Shown here one piece after another: positions 1 to 11,179 of a stretch of DNA of 64,000 nt. Made by a program: the position numbers and the translations under genes. The stretch lies in NCBI GenBank assembly GCA_949825065.1, contig OX463841.1:23944916-24008915 (forward strand), read 5' to 3'. The notes beneath the pieces are model-generated. The model was not told the DNA's origin, searched no databases, and saw only the letters and a list, made by a program, of their open reading frames with translations. The first letter of the stretch is position 1. Each line of letters begins with the position of its first letter. The DNA comes from Odontocerum albicorne. Taxonomy: Eukaryota; Arthropoda; Insecta; Trichoptera; Odontoceridae.

Positions 1-546
1 ATATCATAAAATGTCATTCACCCTAAAGCTTTTTTAAAAATAGCATTGGTAAAATATTATCCGATCCGTTGGTCCAAAAAATATTCTGACCATCCCTACA
101 AGAATATTTTAGATGTCCGTTCCAGGACTTAATGCTATTTATCATTACCATCCTCCCGGGTAGACGAGAAGCTTTAGGGAGGACAAATTGTTTTGTTATT
201 GAATTGAGTCTTATCATTTTAGATTAAGGCTTATACAGTGACAAGGGTTTTGTTGAATTAAGAATAAAACCACCGTTAGAACAGACCATACTTAATTAAT
301 CTTAAATGTTAATAAGATTAAACCGACGTGAAAATGTGAGAGAAATCGTAATATTTCAAAGCTAATTTGAATCGGAGGATTAATCTCACTTTAGCAATTC
401 GAGAAACACGTAGGAAATTCCAAATATAACATGTTAACTAACATATATCCGTAATGAATTGAGTTTTCAACAAATTAATAAGATTGTTGAAATATTCCTA
501 AAATTTTAAATAAGTAAATTTTGCTATTATTTCAACAATTTCTCCA
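1..546. other. A+T-rich sequence, nothing recognised
   Basis: No protein family, repeat array or inverted repeat was recognised on either strand. Short open frames have no recognisable motifs. Confidence 0.5.
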
Positions 547-760
547 TAGCCTCCGTGGCCTAGTTGGTAAGACGCCTGTCTTTGAACCTGGGCGTCATGG
601 GATCGATTTACGCTAGTACCGATATTTTTAAAATGGTTTCCGTCTGATTTTCCTTTAAGGCCTCTTCGAAATATTTCTGTTTGGTAAGAAAATACTATCA
701 CATGGCAATAAGCTCGCTATGTTTTATTGTATACAACGAAAATATAATACAATACAATCT
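547..760 (+). repeat. tRNA-derived SINE, near full length
   Basis: The copy starts with a tRNA-like head, CTCCGTGGCCTAGTTGGTAA, which fits a pol III A box, followed about 35 bp later by a degraded B box (GGATCGATTTACG). The body carries the family hallmarks CTTAAGGCCTCTTC-like and CACATGGCAATAAGCTCGCT, and the 3' end is rich in AATACAATACAA. The same order recurs in over ten places in this window in both orientations, so this is an interspersed SINE and not a tRNA gene. The B box has lost the GGTTCGA core, so this copy is probably inactive. Confidence 0.85.
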
Positions 761-997
761 GGTGAGCAATTGGCCTACAGCATTTCCTTTAACCAATCAA
801 AAAGCTGTTATAAGGCATTTAATAATAATCAATACAAAAGTTCACCTTAAGAGTGGTTTTGAATTAATCAAACGTCACAGCGCTACTTAATAAATTATAG
901 TGAAATAAAGTTTGAAAGTAAGATATAAAAACCAGGATGTACACAATGAATACACAATGAGTATCACGTCAATTTTATCATACAAAAATCGACTTAA
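761..997. other. unassigned A+T-rich flank of the 47-bp array
   Basis: Nothing recognised. It ends where the tandem array starts. CACAATGAATACACAATGA near 945 is a small direct duplication. Confidence 0.4.
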
Positions 998-1663
998 GAA
1001 CGCTACATCAAAATAACATGTAGTACGTAGATTAGTTACAAACAGAACGCTACATCAAAATAACATGTAGTACGTAAATTAGTTACAAACAGAACGCTAC
1101 ATCAAAATAACATGTAGTACGTAGATTAGTTACAAACAGAACGCTACATCAAAATAACATGTAGTACGTAAATTAGTTACAAACAGAACGCTACATCAAA
1201 ATAACATGTAGTACGTAGATTAGTTACAAACAGAACGCTACATCAAAATAACATGTAGTACGTAAATTAGTTACAAACAGAACGCTACATCAAAATAACA
1301 TGTAGTACGTAGATTAGTTACAAACAGAACGCTACATCAAAATAACATGTAGTACGTAAATTAGTTACAAACAGAACGCTACATCAAAATAACATGTAGT
1401 ACGTAGATTAGTTACAAACAGAACGCTACATCAAAATAACATGTAGTACGTAAATTAGTTACAAACAGAACGCTACATCAAAATAACATGTAGTACGTAG
1501 ATTAGTTACAAACAGAACGCTACATCAAAATAACATGTAGTACGTAGATTAGTTACAAACAGAACGCTACATCAAAATAACATGTAGTACGTAAATTAGT
1601 TACAAACAGAACGCTACATCAAAATAACATGTAGTACGTAGATTAGTTACAAACAGAACGCTA
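998..1663 (+). repeat. 47-bp tandem repeat (satellite), about 14.2 copies
   Basis: A 47-bp unit beginning GAACGCTACATCAAAATAAC and containing ACATGTAGTACGTA is repeated head to tail with near-perfect identity. The one variable position lies in GTAGATTAG versus GTAAATTAG. It alternates G,A,G,A through copies 1-10, then reads G,G,A,G. The effective higher-order unit is therefore a 94-bp dimer with one register break between copies 11 and 12. The near identity implies recent amplification by unequal exchange or replication slippage. Confidence 0.97.
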
Positions 1664-1694
1664 GTTCAAAAAACGTTAAGTACACTTTCTTCTT

Positions 1695-1970
1695 TTTAGT
1701 CATGTTGCTCATGGCTGAGCATCGTGGTTCCCTTACGATCTGGAACTGAGCGGATGATTCGCCTACACTCCTGCCGGTCATGAACCATGTTGAGTACAGA
1801 AGTCATTGAGAAACTAGTCATCACTTTGATTTAGTTTATGCACCTTGATGGGGACCGTCCTTTTGCACGTCATCCATCAACACTTCCAGTCACGACCAGT
1901 TTCTCCAAACTGTTTTCATCTCTACTTGGGAAATATCTAAAGTATGACAATATTCCCTTCTCGTAAGTAA
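1695..1970 (-). pseudogene. LINE ORF2 C-terminal fragment, family ending in 'MLSHEQHD'
   Basis: Read on the minus strand across two or three frames, it gives SLEKLVVTG, a basic GRSP-like stretch, then DRQECRRIIR and the terminal MLSHEQHD. This is the usual layout of the extreme C-terminus of non-LTR retrotransposon reverse transcriptases (Lys-rich linker, basic patch, 'DRxxWRR' motif, short tail). Frames are interrupted by stops and shifts. Related copies lie at 21785-22081 and 51805-52080, also on the minus strand. No upstream RT domain is attached, as expected for a 5'-truncated insertion. Confidence 0.7.
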
Positions 1971-2697
1971 AATTCAAAGTTTATACAACTGCGGACCCAC
2001 CGTAGTATGCTCGTTGAGAATAACGGCTTTAGAAAATTATGTAGGATTATAAAATCCAAAACTTGAGCAATAAATGTACCTAAACTTTAACAATTATTGG
2101 CGAAATGGATTTTCACCATAATTCAATAAAAGTATAAATGAAAGATTCCAAGTCTTGGAAGTCATAATTCTGCCACCATACCTTTTAGATAAAAGTATCA
2201 AATAATAATGGTATATAATTCAAATGGACCAAAATAGTTTTTATCCTCAGGAAATTCAAGAACCATAATATTTTACTTAGCTGCTGGGAGGAATTTTATT
2301 TATGTTCAGAGATAATGGGAGTACACAGAAAATGAGGGACGACATTTTTAATTTTTCTGTTTTTCTCTCTCACAAAAACAGAACCTTGTTTTCCATGTCA
2401 ACGTTGGGATCGTTTTGTATTCTAAAAATATGAGTTCAAACAACGCAGAACTTTTTCAGAAGTGAAAAAGTGAAAGCTTTTAAAAAACTAGATTTTTTCT
2501 GTTTTAGAATATTAAGAGGAAGGTTTCTTAATTTACATATTTCTACATTTAAATTAGACTTGAATCGTAATAAGAGTATTTAACGTTTAAAAAAGTTCAC
2601 TTTGTTGAGTAATTGTCGTTTTTAAATAATAAAAAAGATGGGAGAAGTTTCCTTGGCCATTTGAATAGACATTTGTTTTCAGAAAAAAAAAGTATTT
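1971..2697. other. unassigned A+T-rich sequence
   Basis: No family was recognised on either strand and no array or long inverted repeat was seen. Confidence 0.4.
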
Positions 2698-2795
2698 TAC
2701 CTCCTACGTGACCTTATTAGTAAAACGCCTGTATTTTAACCTGGAGTTATGAGTTCGATTCCCGATGCTACCTGATTATTAAAAAAAGCCTTCTA
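2698..2795 (+). repeat. tRNA-derived SINE head fragment
   Basis: CTCCTACGTGACCTTATTAG matches the family head, and the B box is intact as GAGTTCGATTCCC. The body is lost after about 90 bp, where a minus-strand LINE fragment begins. Confidence 0.7.
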
Positions 2796-2799
2796 TTTA

Positions 2800-3372
2800 C
2801 CTTCTTTCAAAACCGGATGCAATTTATCCAGCCCCGTTTTCCTCAGTCTTTATCTTCCACGCACAGCTTGCACTTCTGCCTTATAAACTCGTTTATTTAT
2901 TCTCTCCTCAATCATTCTCTCCACATCTCCAAACTAACTTAAAGCCCTTTTCTTCATCTTAACTAAAACATCCATTCTATCCATGTATTAATTTCTGATG
3001 TCTTTATTTCGTCTTCTTTTATACATTGACACTCGACATATTTTTCTTGGTCCATGCATCCCCACAACATTAATTAATATTACTTTTACAATTCATCTGC
3101 TAAGTAAAATTTTCAATTCCATAAGTCAATGGGGGCAACGCACTATTGTGTATTATCATTTTTGTTACTTTTGAAATAGCGTGGTTGATTACATTAAGTC
3201 CTCCGTTTACCGTGTTCCCTGTCACTACCCTTCTTTTATCATTTACGATATTCTGTTTATGACATGTTTCCATAGTTTTATTTTTTATAATATTTGCTGC
3301 TGATAAGACATATTTTTTAAATTTAATAGAAATATTTGAACGTTTTAAAAGAAACCTCGCTTTGGCGCTCAA
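2800..3372 (-). pseudogene. LINE ORF2 C-terminal fragment ('GHVERM / RLTKQIY' family), decayed
   Basis: The complement carries, in broken frames, the region around LRWFGHVERM, EERINK and GKRG, with an upstream stretch ending PLTYG. That matches the linker and C-terminal part of a non-LTR retrotransposon RT, where PTLxYGSE precedes WFGHVERM. The same family recurs at 18120, 43075 and 62765 (minus) and at 3938, 18601 and 42545 (plus). No frame stays open beyond 90 codons. Confidence 0.6.
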
Positions 3373-3937
3373 AATGATATTGCAATAATCAGCTAAATAT
3401 TGAAATCTTGAAGTATTGCTGTTCTACCAAGTCGGCATTGTCAGTCTTTATTCAGTATGTCGTACTTAACCAAAATTCGGCATAACTAGCTTACAATTAA
3501 AAAAAAATTAAATGGTGTCGCCAGTGGGTTCAATTGTGAAAGCATCGACCCAAGGGCAAAACGTAGCGGGAAGTTTTGTCTTGGCAACCGGTCTCTGGAT
3601 GGTTGATAAAATAAATATTTTGACATTTAACAAAAACGTTGTTTTCATTTACGTGTTTAAAAAATAAAGCAAAAAGTGTTTCACAAAAAAAATGTTCTCA
3701 CCAGAAATGGCAAAATAAAGAGTTTTTAAAAAGATCAGAACTTTGAAAGTTTTGTTAAAAAGCATTTGAGATCATGAGTATTTTTTTTCCTGACTAATCA
3801 CATACTTCGAGGGCGCGCGATAGAAAACAGTTTGACCTTTAAGTTTGCTATTTTTCATTGTATAAAAGCATATTAAAAAAAAGCAAAACAAGTTCAAGTA
3901 TTATAGTATTCTCAGTTGGTTTGAGCCTGTAGAACGA
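3373..3937. other. unassigned sequence
   Basis: A patch near 3520-3600 is somewhat richer in G+C (GTCGCCAGTGGGTTC) but I assign no family. The remainder is A+T rich. Confidence 0.4.
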
Positions 3938-4335
3938 ATAAATGAAGACTTAAAAAAATAAAGATGTAAATGTGAAAGGACGGCGTGGAAGAGGAAGACC
4001 AAGGAAAATATAGTAAGATTAAGTGGATATTTTAAAAGAAGGAAATTTACAAAGTCAGAGAATTGTAGGAGTTGTATGAGAAGGTGTATAGATGCGGAGG
4101 AGGCGTAAGATGTGTGTCGCGATAGAAATCTGGCGCTGTCTCCTCTCTACCTACCCGACAAGGATATTGTGTGTTTTTGTATTTTATTGGAAACGTCAGA
4201 GATATCGTAGGAATTGTATAAGAAGGTATATGGATGTAAATGAGGCAAATGATGTATGTCGAGATAGGAAATTCTGACGTTCTGTCCTCTCTGGCTACCC
4301 CGAAAGGTAAATAGCGTGTTGGTATGTATGTACAA
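3938..4335 (+). pseudogene. LINE ORF2 3' end with a partial internal duplication
   Basis: The plus strand contains GRRGRGRPRK, CMRRCIDAEEA and CVAIEIW-like text, the C-terminal 'GRPR...SCMRRC.NVEEAKDVCRDR' signature of a LINE family that is frequent in this window. The segment with RRNCIRRYMDVNEANDVCRD is repeated at 4190-4285 at lower similarity, so the tail is partly duplicated. It ends in GTGTTGGTATGTATGTAC, the (GTAT)n-like 3' terminus typical of the family. Several stops interrupt it. Confidence 0.7.
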
Positions 4336-4384
4336 GTTCAAGGACACTATATTGTTTTTGTAAAATTTCTGTAGTCATTAAAAA

Positions 4385-4640
4385 TTTCTATGGTGGGTGT
4401 ACTTGTGCCTACCATGATTTACGGAAGCGAAGTCTGGGCATTTTATAAGAGCGAAAACAATGCCATACGAAGGATATCTAGTGTAACATTTTATTACAAA
4501 GTAAAGAATGATTAGGTTAATGATAAACGCATGTTACAGACCGACGTTATAAATAGAATCTGGAAAATACAAATGCATGGACGTATGTCGTCTTTGCCTA
4601 TCCCAAAAGGGACATAACGTGATGGTGTGTGTGTACATTT
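4385..4640 (+). pseudogene. LINE ORF2 C-terminal fragment with internal deletion
   Basis: Translation gives GVLVPTMIYGSEVWAFYKSE, the conserved strand just after the RT fingers and palm in many LINEs (VLVPTLLYGSE). The text then jumps to a tail ending TTTGCCTATCCCAAAAGG and GTGTGTGTGTAC, the same 3' terminus as at 4300 and 18860. The intervening 'GHVERM' linker is missing. Confidence 0.7.
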
Positions 4641-4841
4641 TTTTTTTTAGAAATAAATTATTTGATATGTTTACTCATACATTTCATCCAAATACAAAGA
4701 TGCGTTGCAAACTATAATGAAACATTATTTAATGTTTCATTCAACTGTTCGAAAAACAAATACCGTTGACGATAAAAAAAAATTGGCATGATATTCCAAA
4801 ACATAACAATACTATCGATTATACGCCCGCCCCTTCTTGCG

Positions 4842-4950
4842 AAAATGTACACAGAGTGCCATTATCATCAGAGGCAAAAATGTACACAGAGTGCCATTAT
4901 CATCAGAGGCAAAAATGTACACAGAGTGCCATTATCATCAGAGGCAAAAA
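4842..4950 (+). repeat. 35-bp tandem repeat, 3 copies
   Basis: Three head-to-tail identical units contain TGTACACAGAGTGCCATTAT and CATCAGAGGCAAAAA. The period is 35 bp (unit anchors at 4846, 4881 and 4916). Confidence 0.95.
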
Positions 4951-5477
4951 AACTTTATGTCTAGAAAAAGAAGTATCTATGGAGTAAACGCCGCAGCATA
5001 AAACCATTAAAATGGTAAACAGCCTTAGACAAGAAAGGCGAATATTTTTTACGTCGTTCTAAACGGAATATTTTTGCTTAGTTGGGAAAGTCTTGAAGAC
5101 GCAATTAGCTCCTTTCATGCGGAGAGGAACTTGAACAACTGCTTGACCTTTACAGGAGTCGCCGTGCCGTATTGCATGCCACTTGATGTTATCTTGAAAT
5201 ATATTTTTAGAAGCAAGAAGTCTTGGACACTTGGAAATATAGTGCCATTATTCAGGTTATTGCCACCTGGATGTAAACAAAATATGTTTTTTATTATATA
5301 TAAGTGATAGTTCTTCTTTTCTTTCCTAGCCTTATCCAAAATCTTGAGTTGTACCCTGTTAGAGTTAATTTTCTTGTTCGTAATGTGGAAGTATATTCTG
5401 ATTTGGATATCGCTATCTGACAGTTCGTTTACTTGTAGCGTTCTTTACCGCTGTGACATCTACGATATACTATATTA

Positions 5478-5840
5478 GGTCACCCTTGTTAATTTGGTCG
5501 TTGGTTCAGGTTCACAGTTTGTCTGATTAAATGATTTTTAGGCCTTTTTATTACATGCATATACCATCAAAGCTAGTTTTCCGCTAACTGAAAGTAATGA
5601 ATCCTAAAAAACATTGAATCATGGAGTATTTTTAGGTCAACTCTACTGATTTGGTGGTTGATGGAGGTCCAGGTTCATAGTTTGCCTAAAAATGAGCTTT
5701 TCAAGTTTTCTCATCATAAACCCATACCATCGAAAACGTTTTTCCATGAATTTTTCCTCTATGTTAACTTCTAATTTTATAACTTCGATGGTTAGTGAAG
5801 GTCATTTATAGCATAACCTTCATCAACCATCAAAGCACCC
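5478..5840. repeat. diverged ~156-bp direct duplication with a small inverted repeat
   Basis: 5478-5600 and 5634-5760 share GGTCA-C-TT, TTTGGT-GTTG, AGGTTCA-AGTTTG, CATACCATC-AA and TTTTCC in the same order, so they are diverged tandem copies. At 5788-5838, GATGGTTAGTGAAGGT faces ACCTTCATCAACCATC (14 of 16 pairs), followed by a CATACATA-rich tail that resembles a LINE 3' terminus. Confidence 0.55.
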
Positions 5841-7275
5841 ACATACATAAATACATACATAAAATGTACGTTGTCTTTTTAAAATATTTATTTTGTCTTA
5901 AGTATTTTTCCTTTCGAAATTTATAGTTTAGTATACTGTGAGGGCCATTTCGTTTATCAGTATTTTTGTTCTTCAAAAAAAATTTGGCTAAAAAAATATT
6001 TATGACTGTGAAAAATGTATTTTGTAAAGTTCAAACATAACATTTTTTTTATTTACGTAACAATTTGCAATACATTAAAAAGGTTGTGGAATAATAAATC
6101 AATGAATGATTGTGACGTTTCGAATATTTGACTATTCAACTACCATAAACATGTTGCTCATTAGGTTGTTAAATAACACTAGTTACCAAATTTTAACTCT
6201 GTCTGTAACAGGGATTTAATTAGCTGATTATTATTAAATCTACCCTGCTGATTACGAAAATCGCAGTGAAAAGTTTGTAACACGTAACATTTTTGTGTAA
6301 CAGAAGGGGGAGTGTTTTAATAAAATAAGTACATTTTACGCATTTCAAAAGTCGTAATTACAACAATGAAAATAAATACATTCCTGAAATACTACATTTA
6401 GACACAGAATACAATGTTGTTAAAATAAAAAAAGCAGATTTTTTTTTCGAACTTTTCATCTTTCAAATGTTTCAGTTCCAGTCAAAAACTAATTTCAGGT
6501 TTTTCTCTTAAAAGGTACATGATGGAACATTTTCAAGTTCATATTCGTTATCAGCACACAAAAATTGACCTAAAATGGCCGTTTTCACTCTTGTTACAAA
6601 AACCTTGTTAACTAGTGTAATTCTCAATCGAGTTTCACTTGTTATACTCGTATTTAAGATCCGATAATTGTACCACTCAATGTTGATTTCCGTTTGGCAT
6701 AACGTATCTTATTTTCACTGTAATTTTGTGCGTAGAAACCGAAACTGGTCTATTACGTAGGAACTTTGAAAACAAAATATTTTTTATTGTATAATAATTT
6801 TTACGTATTTTCTCTCTCTGAAATTTTTGGACAAACATTCGAATAAATTGTATAATATCTTGTTTATCCAACAAAATACATCATATAATCAGGTAAATAA
6901 TTGCATGATTGCGAAAGGGGGTTAAGGCATATATAAGAGTTTTGACCTGTAAGTCATGAACAAGATTAGTATTGTACAGGAATGAAGTTTTATTTTGTCA
7001 AAAATCGTGTTTAAAAAGCACACGATGCATGTTGCAATATGCAGAGTGACTTTTTAACCAGGTGAGTCATGCTGCGCCCTTGTTTTTTTAGTAATTTCGA
7101 GGCACACAGTGAAGCAATAAGCATTCTGTATATTTATCTAATTGTGTTTCTGTGTATTGCTGTATAAATCTGTACTTAAGTTCTGTTTTGATTATTTTCA
7201 CATTTTTATAAGTAAATATTTTTTGGTGTTGTTTGCCTTAAGTTTAATCCGCTGTGAATTTCAATTGATTGGTAA
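5841..7275. other. unassigned A+T-rich sequence
   Basis: About 1.4 kb without any protein motif, array or long inverted repeat that I can support. Confidence 0.4.
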
Positions 7276-8250
7276 ATGGCAGCAGCTAAAAAAGTGAGGT
7301 TGTATCAATCATACACAAAAAATACATATAAACTATACTTTGACTGTGATCTTGGTGAACAAGACAGGACAAGAATGTCTTACATACCGGCACAGTAAAT
7401 CTAACTGAATGGGTAAATTAACTAAACACATCATCAAGTATTGTAAAATATCTTTAGATCTGAAACCTGTTTCCCATAGCTATCATTTAGCTGTGCTTCT
7501 ATTTAGAACGAAATAGTAAAACTGACGATGATTTACAAACCCCGGAAGAATACAGATACTTAGAATAAATTATCTAATATTATCCAACAAGAAGTACTAA
7601 ATGATATTGTTCGTGATTTGCGACTGTCTGGAAGAATAGCCTGAAAGCAGTTCTGTTCCCCAATGGAAAAAAACTATATCTACTCCCCCTTCGCTTAAAC
7701 AGTATACGAGTATATGAAAGAGATTCGCGAGACTATGGTATTCCTACTGGAGGAAATCAACTATTAACAAAGATCGTATGTGGCAGTGATGCTGCGATCT
7801 GCAAGTAGTTGCTAGTATTATTTTTAGATTTGCAGAGATTCGCTAAGTTTTGTTTTTTGTTACTTGTGGGATAGCAGGGAAACAAAGAAACACTACTGTG
7901 TAAAAATGTCCTGAAAGAAGTAACTTTTCTCAGTGAGTAAACAATAAAAAATTATCCGCTTATGGACAAGAATTCAATTATTTTGCATTACGAGTATATG
8001 CATATCCAACACAGTTTAATGAAGAATTTCGTAAAATCGCTGGATAAGAAATACAAAGGTTTCAATCGTTTAAACAAGTAGCACGACCGTGAACTAGCTG
8101 CATGAATTTTCAAATCTTGGTTCATGGGTTTCTAAGAAACCGAAAAGAGGACAACTATGTTCCTGCAGTGAGTGGTCTGTTGGTGGAATCACAGGAATCT
8201 GGTGCATAATGTCGTTCAAAATCCACTTTCAGCACTCTAAACTATAATAT
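7276..8250 (+). pseudogene. decayed copy of an uncharacterised multi-copy arthropod protein family
   Basis: A possible ATG at 7276 opens MAAAKKVRLYQSYTKN followed by KLYFDCDLGEQDRT. Then, in changing frames, come NLTEWVN, LNDIVRDLRLS, SLKAVLFPNGKK, WDSRETKKHYCVK (about 7870), HIQHSLMKNFVKSLDKK (about 8005) and GFLRNRKEDNY (about 8130). The order and spacing resemble large uncharacterised proteins present in many copies in insect genomes, which carry a 'LWDSR' motif followed by 'HIKLGLMKNFVKAL'. I recall the family pattern but cannot name it or its function; its copy number suggests transposon origin. At least six stops or frameshifts make this a pseudogene. The middle has lost sequence, since the family is usually longer. 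A TACGAGTA octamer at 7705 interrupts the reading between LLPLRLN and MKEIRETM, and another lies at 7989. Confidence 0.55.
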
Positions 8251-8337
8251 TTATAAAATTATAAAAAAATCTGGATGATTGTTTTGATTCGTGCTCCAGT
8301 ATATTCTAGTGTAAGTTGTTTGGCACTGTTTCAAGTG

Positions 8338-8460
8338 GCACCATCCCATACCGCCGCTCCCGCGGCTTAGGGGATAAGGCAGGGGAGCTCAAAAGCAGGA
8401 GGGCTCAACACGCCTTCCTGCACCACACCATCTGTCATCTGCTCGGCCTTAATGTCAACG
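8338..8460. other. isolated G+C-rich patch
   Basis: About 120 bp with runs such as CCGCCGCTCCCGCGGCTTAG and GGGGAGCTC stand out sharply from the A+T-rich flanks. Neither strand gives a protein I can name. It could be a fragment of a LINE 5' region or of a transferred exon. Confidence 0.4.
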
Positions 8461-8792
8461 AATAAGATCATAATACACCGTGGTTTATCTCCATCTTAAT
8501 CCGACGTTAATGCTCCGAAAGCTGCTTCTTTCTGCAAATTTGACATCAGCTAAGTGTCGGCGGAAGAGTTCAATAAAAAGAACCGAGTGTAAAGCTTTGA
8601 TGGAGATAAAATGGGATGAAACTCATTTTATCATTTATTTTTATTCATTTTGGAAATTTATTAATACTAAAAGTAAAACAAAATAAATGAAACTGCTAAA
8701 AAAATATTTTCAAAAAAAAGTTAATTCCCCTTCAACGATGATGAAATAAAACGATATTTTTGCTGGTATGGAACGTTCGCACTACCGTTTTA

Positions 8793-9037
8793 TAGCCTCA
8801 CCACACGATTGAAATGATGCAAGTTGATTAAGACATCCCCCCTGCAGAAGTTTCTAGCCTCACCATACAATTTAAATTATGCATGTTGATTAAGACATCC
8901 CTCCTGCAGAAGTTTCTAGCCTCACCATAAGATTGAAATGATGCAAGTTGATTAAGAAATCTCACCTGCAGAAGTTTCTAGCCTCACCATACGATTTAAA
9001 TGGTGCAAAGTGATTTAGATATCCCACCTGTAGAAAT
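8793..9037 (+). repeat. 62-bp tandem repeat, 4 diverged copies
   Basis: Units start TAGCCTCACCA at 8793, 8855, 8917 and 8979 and share GATGCAAGTTGATTAAG and CCTGCAGAAGTTTC. Copies differ at several positions each, so the array is older than the other arrays in this window. Confidence 0.95.
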
Positions 9038-10315
9038 TAAATTTGACTTCGTTTAATGAGGCGGGATGTTTGACGTAATATATTTTCACATATTTTTTTT
9101 ACCTAAAACACGAGCAGAGTTTAATAAATAAGGTTATTGAAAGAATATTTCATTACACTTTACATATATATCCCTAAAATGATTTACCCTTTATTCCTGG
9201 TTTGTGATTGATTAAACAAGTGTGTTGATTAAAAAGTCTGGGTTGCTACCGGCCGTTCTTCCTCCGATAGTTGATATTTTTTTTCTATTATACTATAATT
9301 ATGAGGGTTATTTGAGATTAGAAAAATTTCGATGACCAAAATCTCTATTCCACCTGTTTAACTTTTGTTATATGATTACTATGTATTAAGCTGTGTTTTT
9401 TAATCATCGACGATTAGCATATTCATATTTGCCCTTTACTAAATTGTAAGTTTTTAGCTCTTGTCAAAGAATTTGATTTATAGTGAATTTAAAACCTTAT
9501 TAATAACTAAACTTTGTTAATAACTAGAAATTTGATATCTTAGGTTTGATATTATACTTTTTTCATTCCAGAGAACGCGCTTTTTCAACTTAAATTATTT
9601 GAACCATAGTTCAATCATTTGTAACTTTTATTACAACAATGATTATTTCCTTTACAATAACGGACTTTTCTATAAGTGATCATGATAAAATGGTTTAACT
9701 TTCTATCATATTCTATAATATATTTTAGACACATCAAATTAGGGAAAAAATATAAATTTCGTCAAACTGCTTAGGGAATAGAGATCGTAATCGAAAATGA
9801 GAAAATATAATTGGCGAGTTTCCAATATTCCCAATCCGATAAAACATGAGTTAGACGCAATCGGTTGAATTCGGCAATAATAGTAAAGAAATCTCTGAAA
9901 AAAATAAGTGAACATAAAAAAGTGTCGTTAAATTGAACAATGAGAATACACCGATGGTGAAGATGAATTTCAATGAACCCTGAGGATGGGATGTATAACA
10001 CTTTCGAAATAATGGCACATAAAATTCAAAAGCCCTAAAACGCAAGGAAAATGCTTGTTTTTATTTTATTTTCATAACAATTTTATGGAAAAAATCGAAT
10101 AAATAAATAAATGATTGGTTGAAATTTCTGTAGATTAATATATTCGAAAGATTTGGGCACATTACAAGTATTAATCAGTTTCAAATCATTCATTATCGCT
10201 TAGACTTTAAATGTTATATCAACAGTTCATTTTACATGATGATTCAAGAAATATTTTCTCCCATTTTTTATATGATTAGAAGTAAAGAAATATTTAGGTT
10301 TTTGTTTTACACTCT
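9038..10315. other. unassigned A+T-rich sequence
   Basis: Nothing recognised in about 1.3 kb. Overlapping open frames of 64-76 codons on the minus strand (9771-10045) lack recognisable motifs. Confidence 0.4.
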
Positions 10316-10317
10316 CA

Positions 10318-10498
10318 TTATATACAGTACATCCTGGCAGGTTCTTCAGACCAACTAAAAATATGTTAAACACACATTAAGTGAAAACCAACTGGAATCC
10401 TTCTATGAAAAAAAAACTGGGTGCTAACGAGAATCGATCTATAGCCTCCGGGTTAGAAGAAATACGAGTATATGTAGTCAGCTAGGCTACGGAGGTCG
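10318..10498 (-). repeat. tRNA-derived SINE with altered A-box region
   Basis: The complement reads as the family: head GACCTCCGTAGCCTAGCTGAC, degenerate B-box area, the linker GGGATTCCAGTTGGTTTTCACTT-like, and a 3' part near 10320 (TATACAGTAC). Where other copies have about GTAAGACGCCTGTCT, this one has sequence containing TACTCGTA (10463-10470 on the plus strand as TACGAGTA). Removing six bases restores the usual spacing. Confidence 0.8.
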
Positions 10499-11085
10499 TT
10501 ATTAGATATATCAGTTATTTTCTTCATAAAAACCCGGTTTGAAACACTATAAAAAATAGTTGAATTGATTTTATTTCAGATGATTTAAATGAAATATTAA
10601 ATTTAAAACATAAATCAAAAATCTTATTTTATAGATGAATAATTGCATTCATGAAAAAAGCTAAATAAAACATGTCACTGTAATTTATTATTCGTAAGAA
10701 ATTATCAAACAGATAGTGAAAAATAAACATTTGAATTGTATTATACAACTTGTATAATTGGACTTAAATTTATCGACGCATTCGGGCAAATAGTGACACT
10801 TGTGATTTGATAGAAATAACTTAATTTGAAAAATTTAATAGGAAATCTTCTTAAAGACGTAAACTTTATTTTTTACAATTTATTAGATTTATTTTACTTG
10901 ATTATACGAGTATTTTGATCGAATTTACTGTACTACGTAATAAGTATTAAATTGAAATGAAAACATTTTCGAATATTAAATCTTTTGACGATTCGATTGG
11001 TATATCGCAAGAAATGAATTTCATTTTTATTACTCAATGTACGAGTAATGACCGATTTTTACAAAACTGACAAGTTGTCTTGTAA
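10499..11085. other. unassigned A+T-rich sequence
   Basis: No family recognised. It contains two TACGAGTA octamers (10905 and 11040). Confidence 0.4.
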
Positions 11086-11165
11086 GACGATCTCCGTGTT
11101 CTATTTGGTAAATTACCTGTCTTCCAGCTTAAGGGTAGCGGGTTCGATTCCAGTTGTTGCCTAAA
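11086..11165 (+). repeat. tRNA-derived SINE head
   Basis: CGATCTCCGTGTTCTATTTG is a degraded head, and GGGTTCGATTCCAGTTG is a good B box. The body breaks off at about 11165, where another dispersed repeat begins. Confidence 0.7.
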
Positions 11166-11179
11166 ATTATTAAGATTCC

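Noticed and set aside
547..640. A tRNA gene at the SINE head
   Set aside because: Box A/B spacing fits, but the acceptor stem does not close and the same head is followed by the same non-tRNA body in many copies.
998..1663. Regular repeats with 47-bp spacing resembling a CRISPR array
   Set aside because: There is no unique spacer: the whole 47-bp unit is conserved. The surrounding DNA is eukaryotic.
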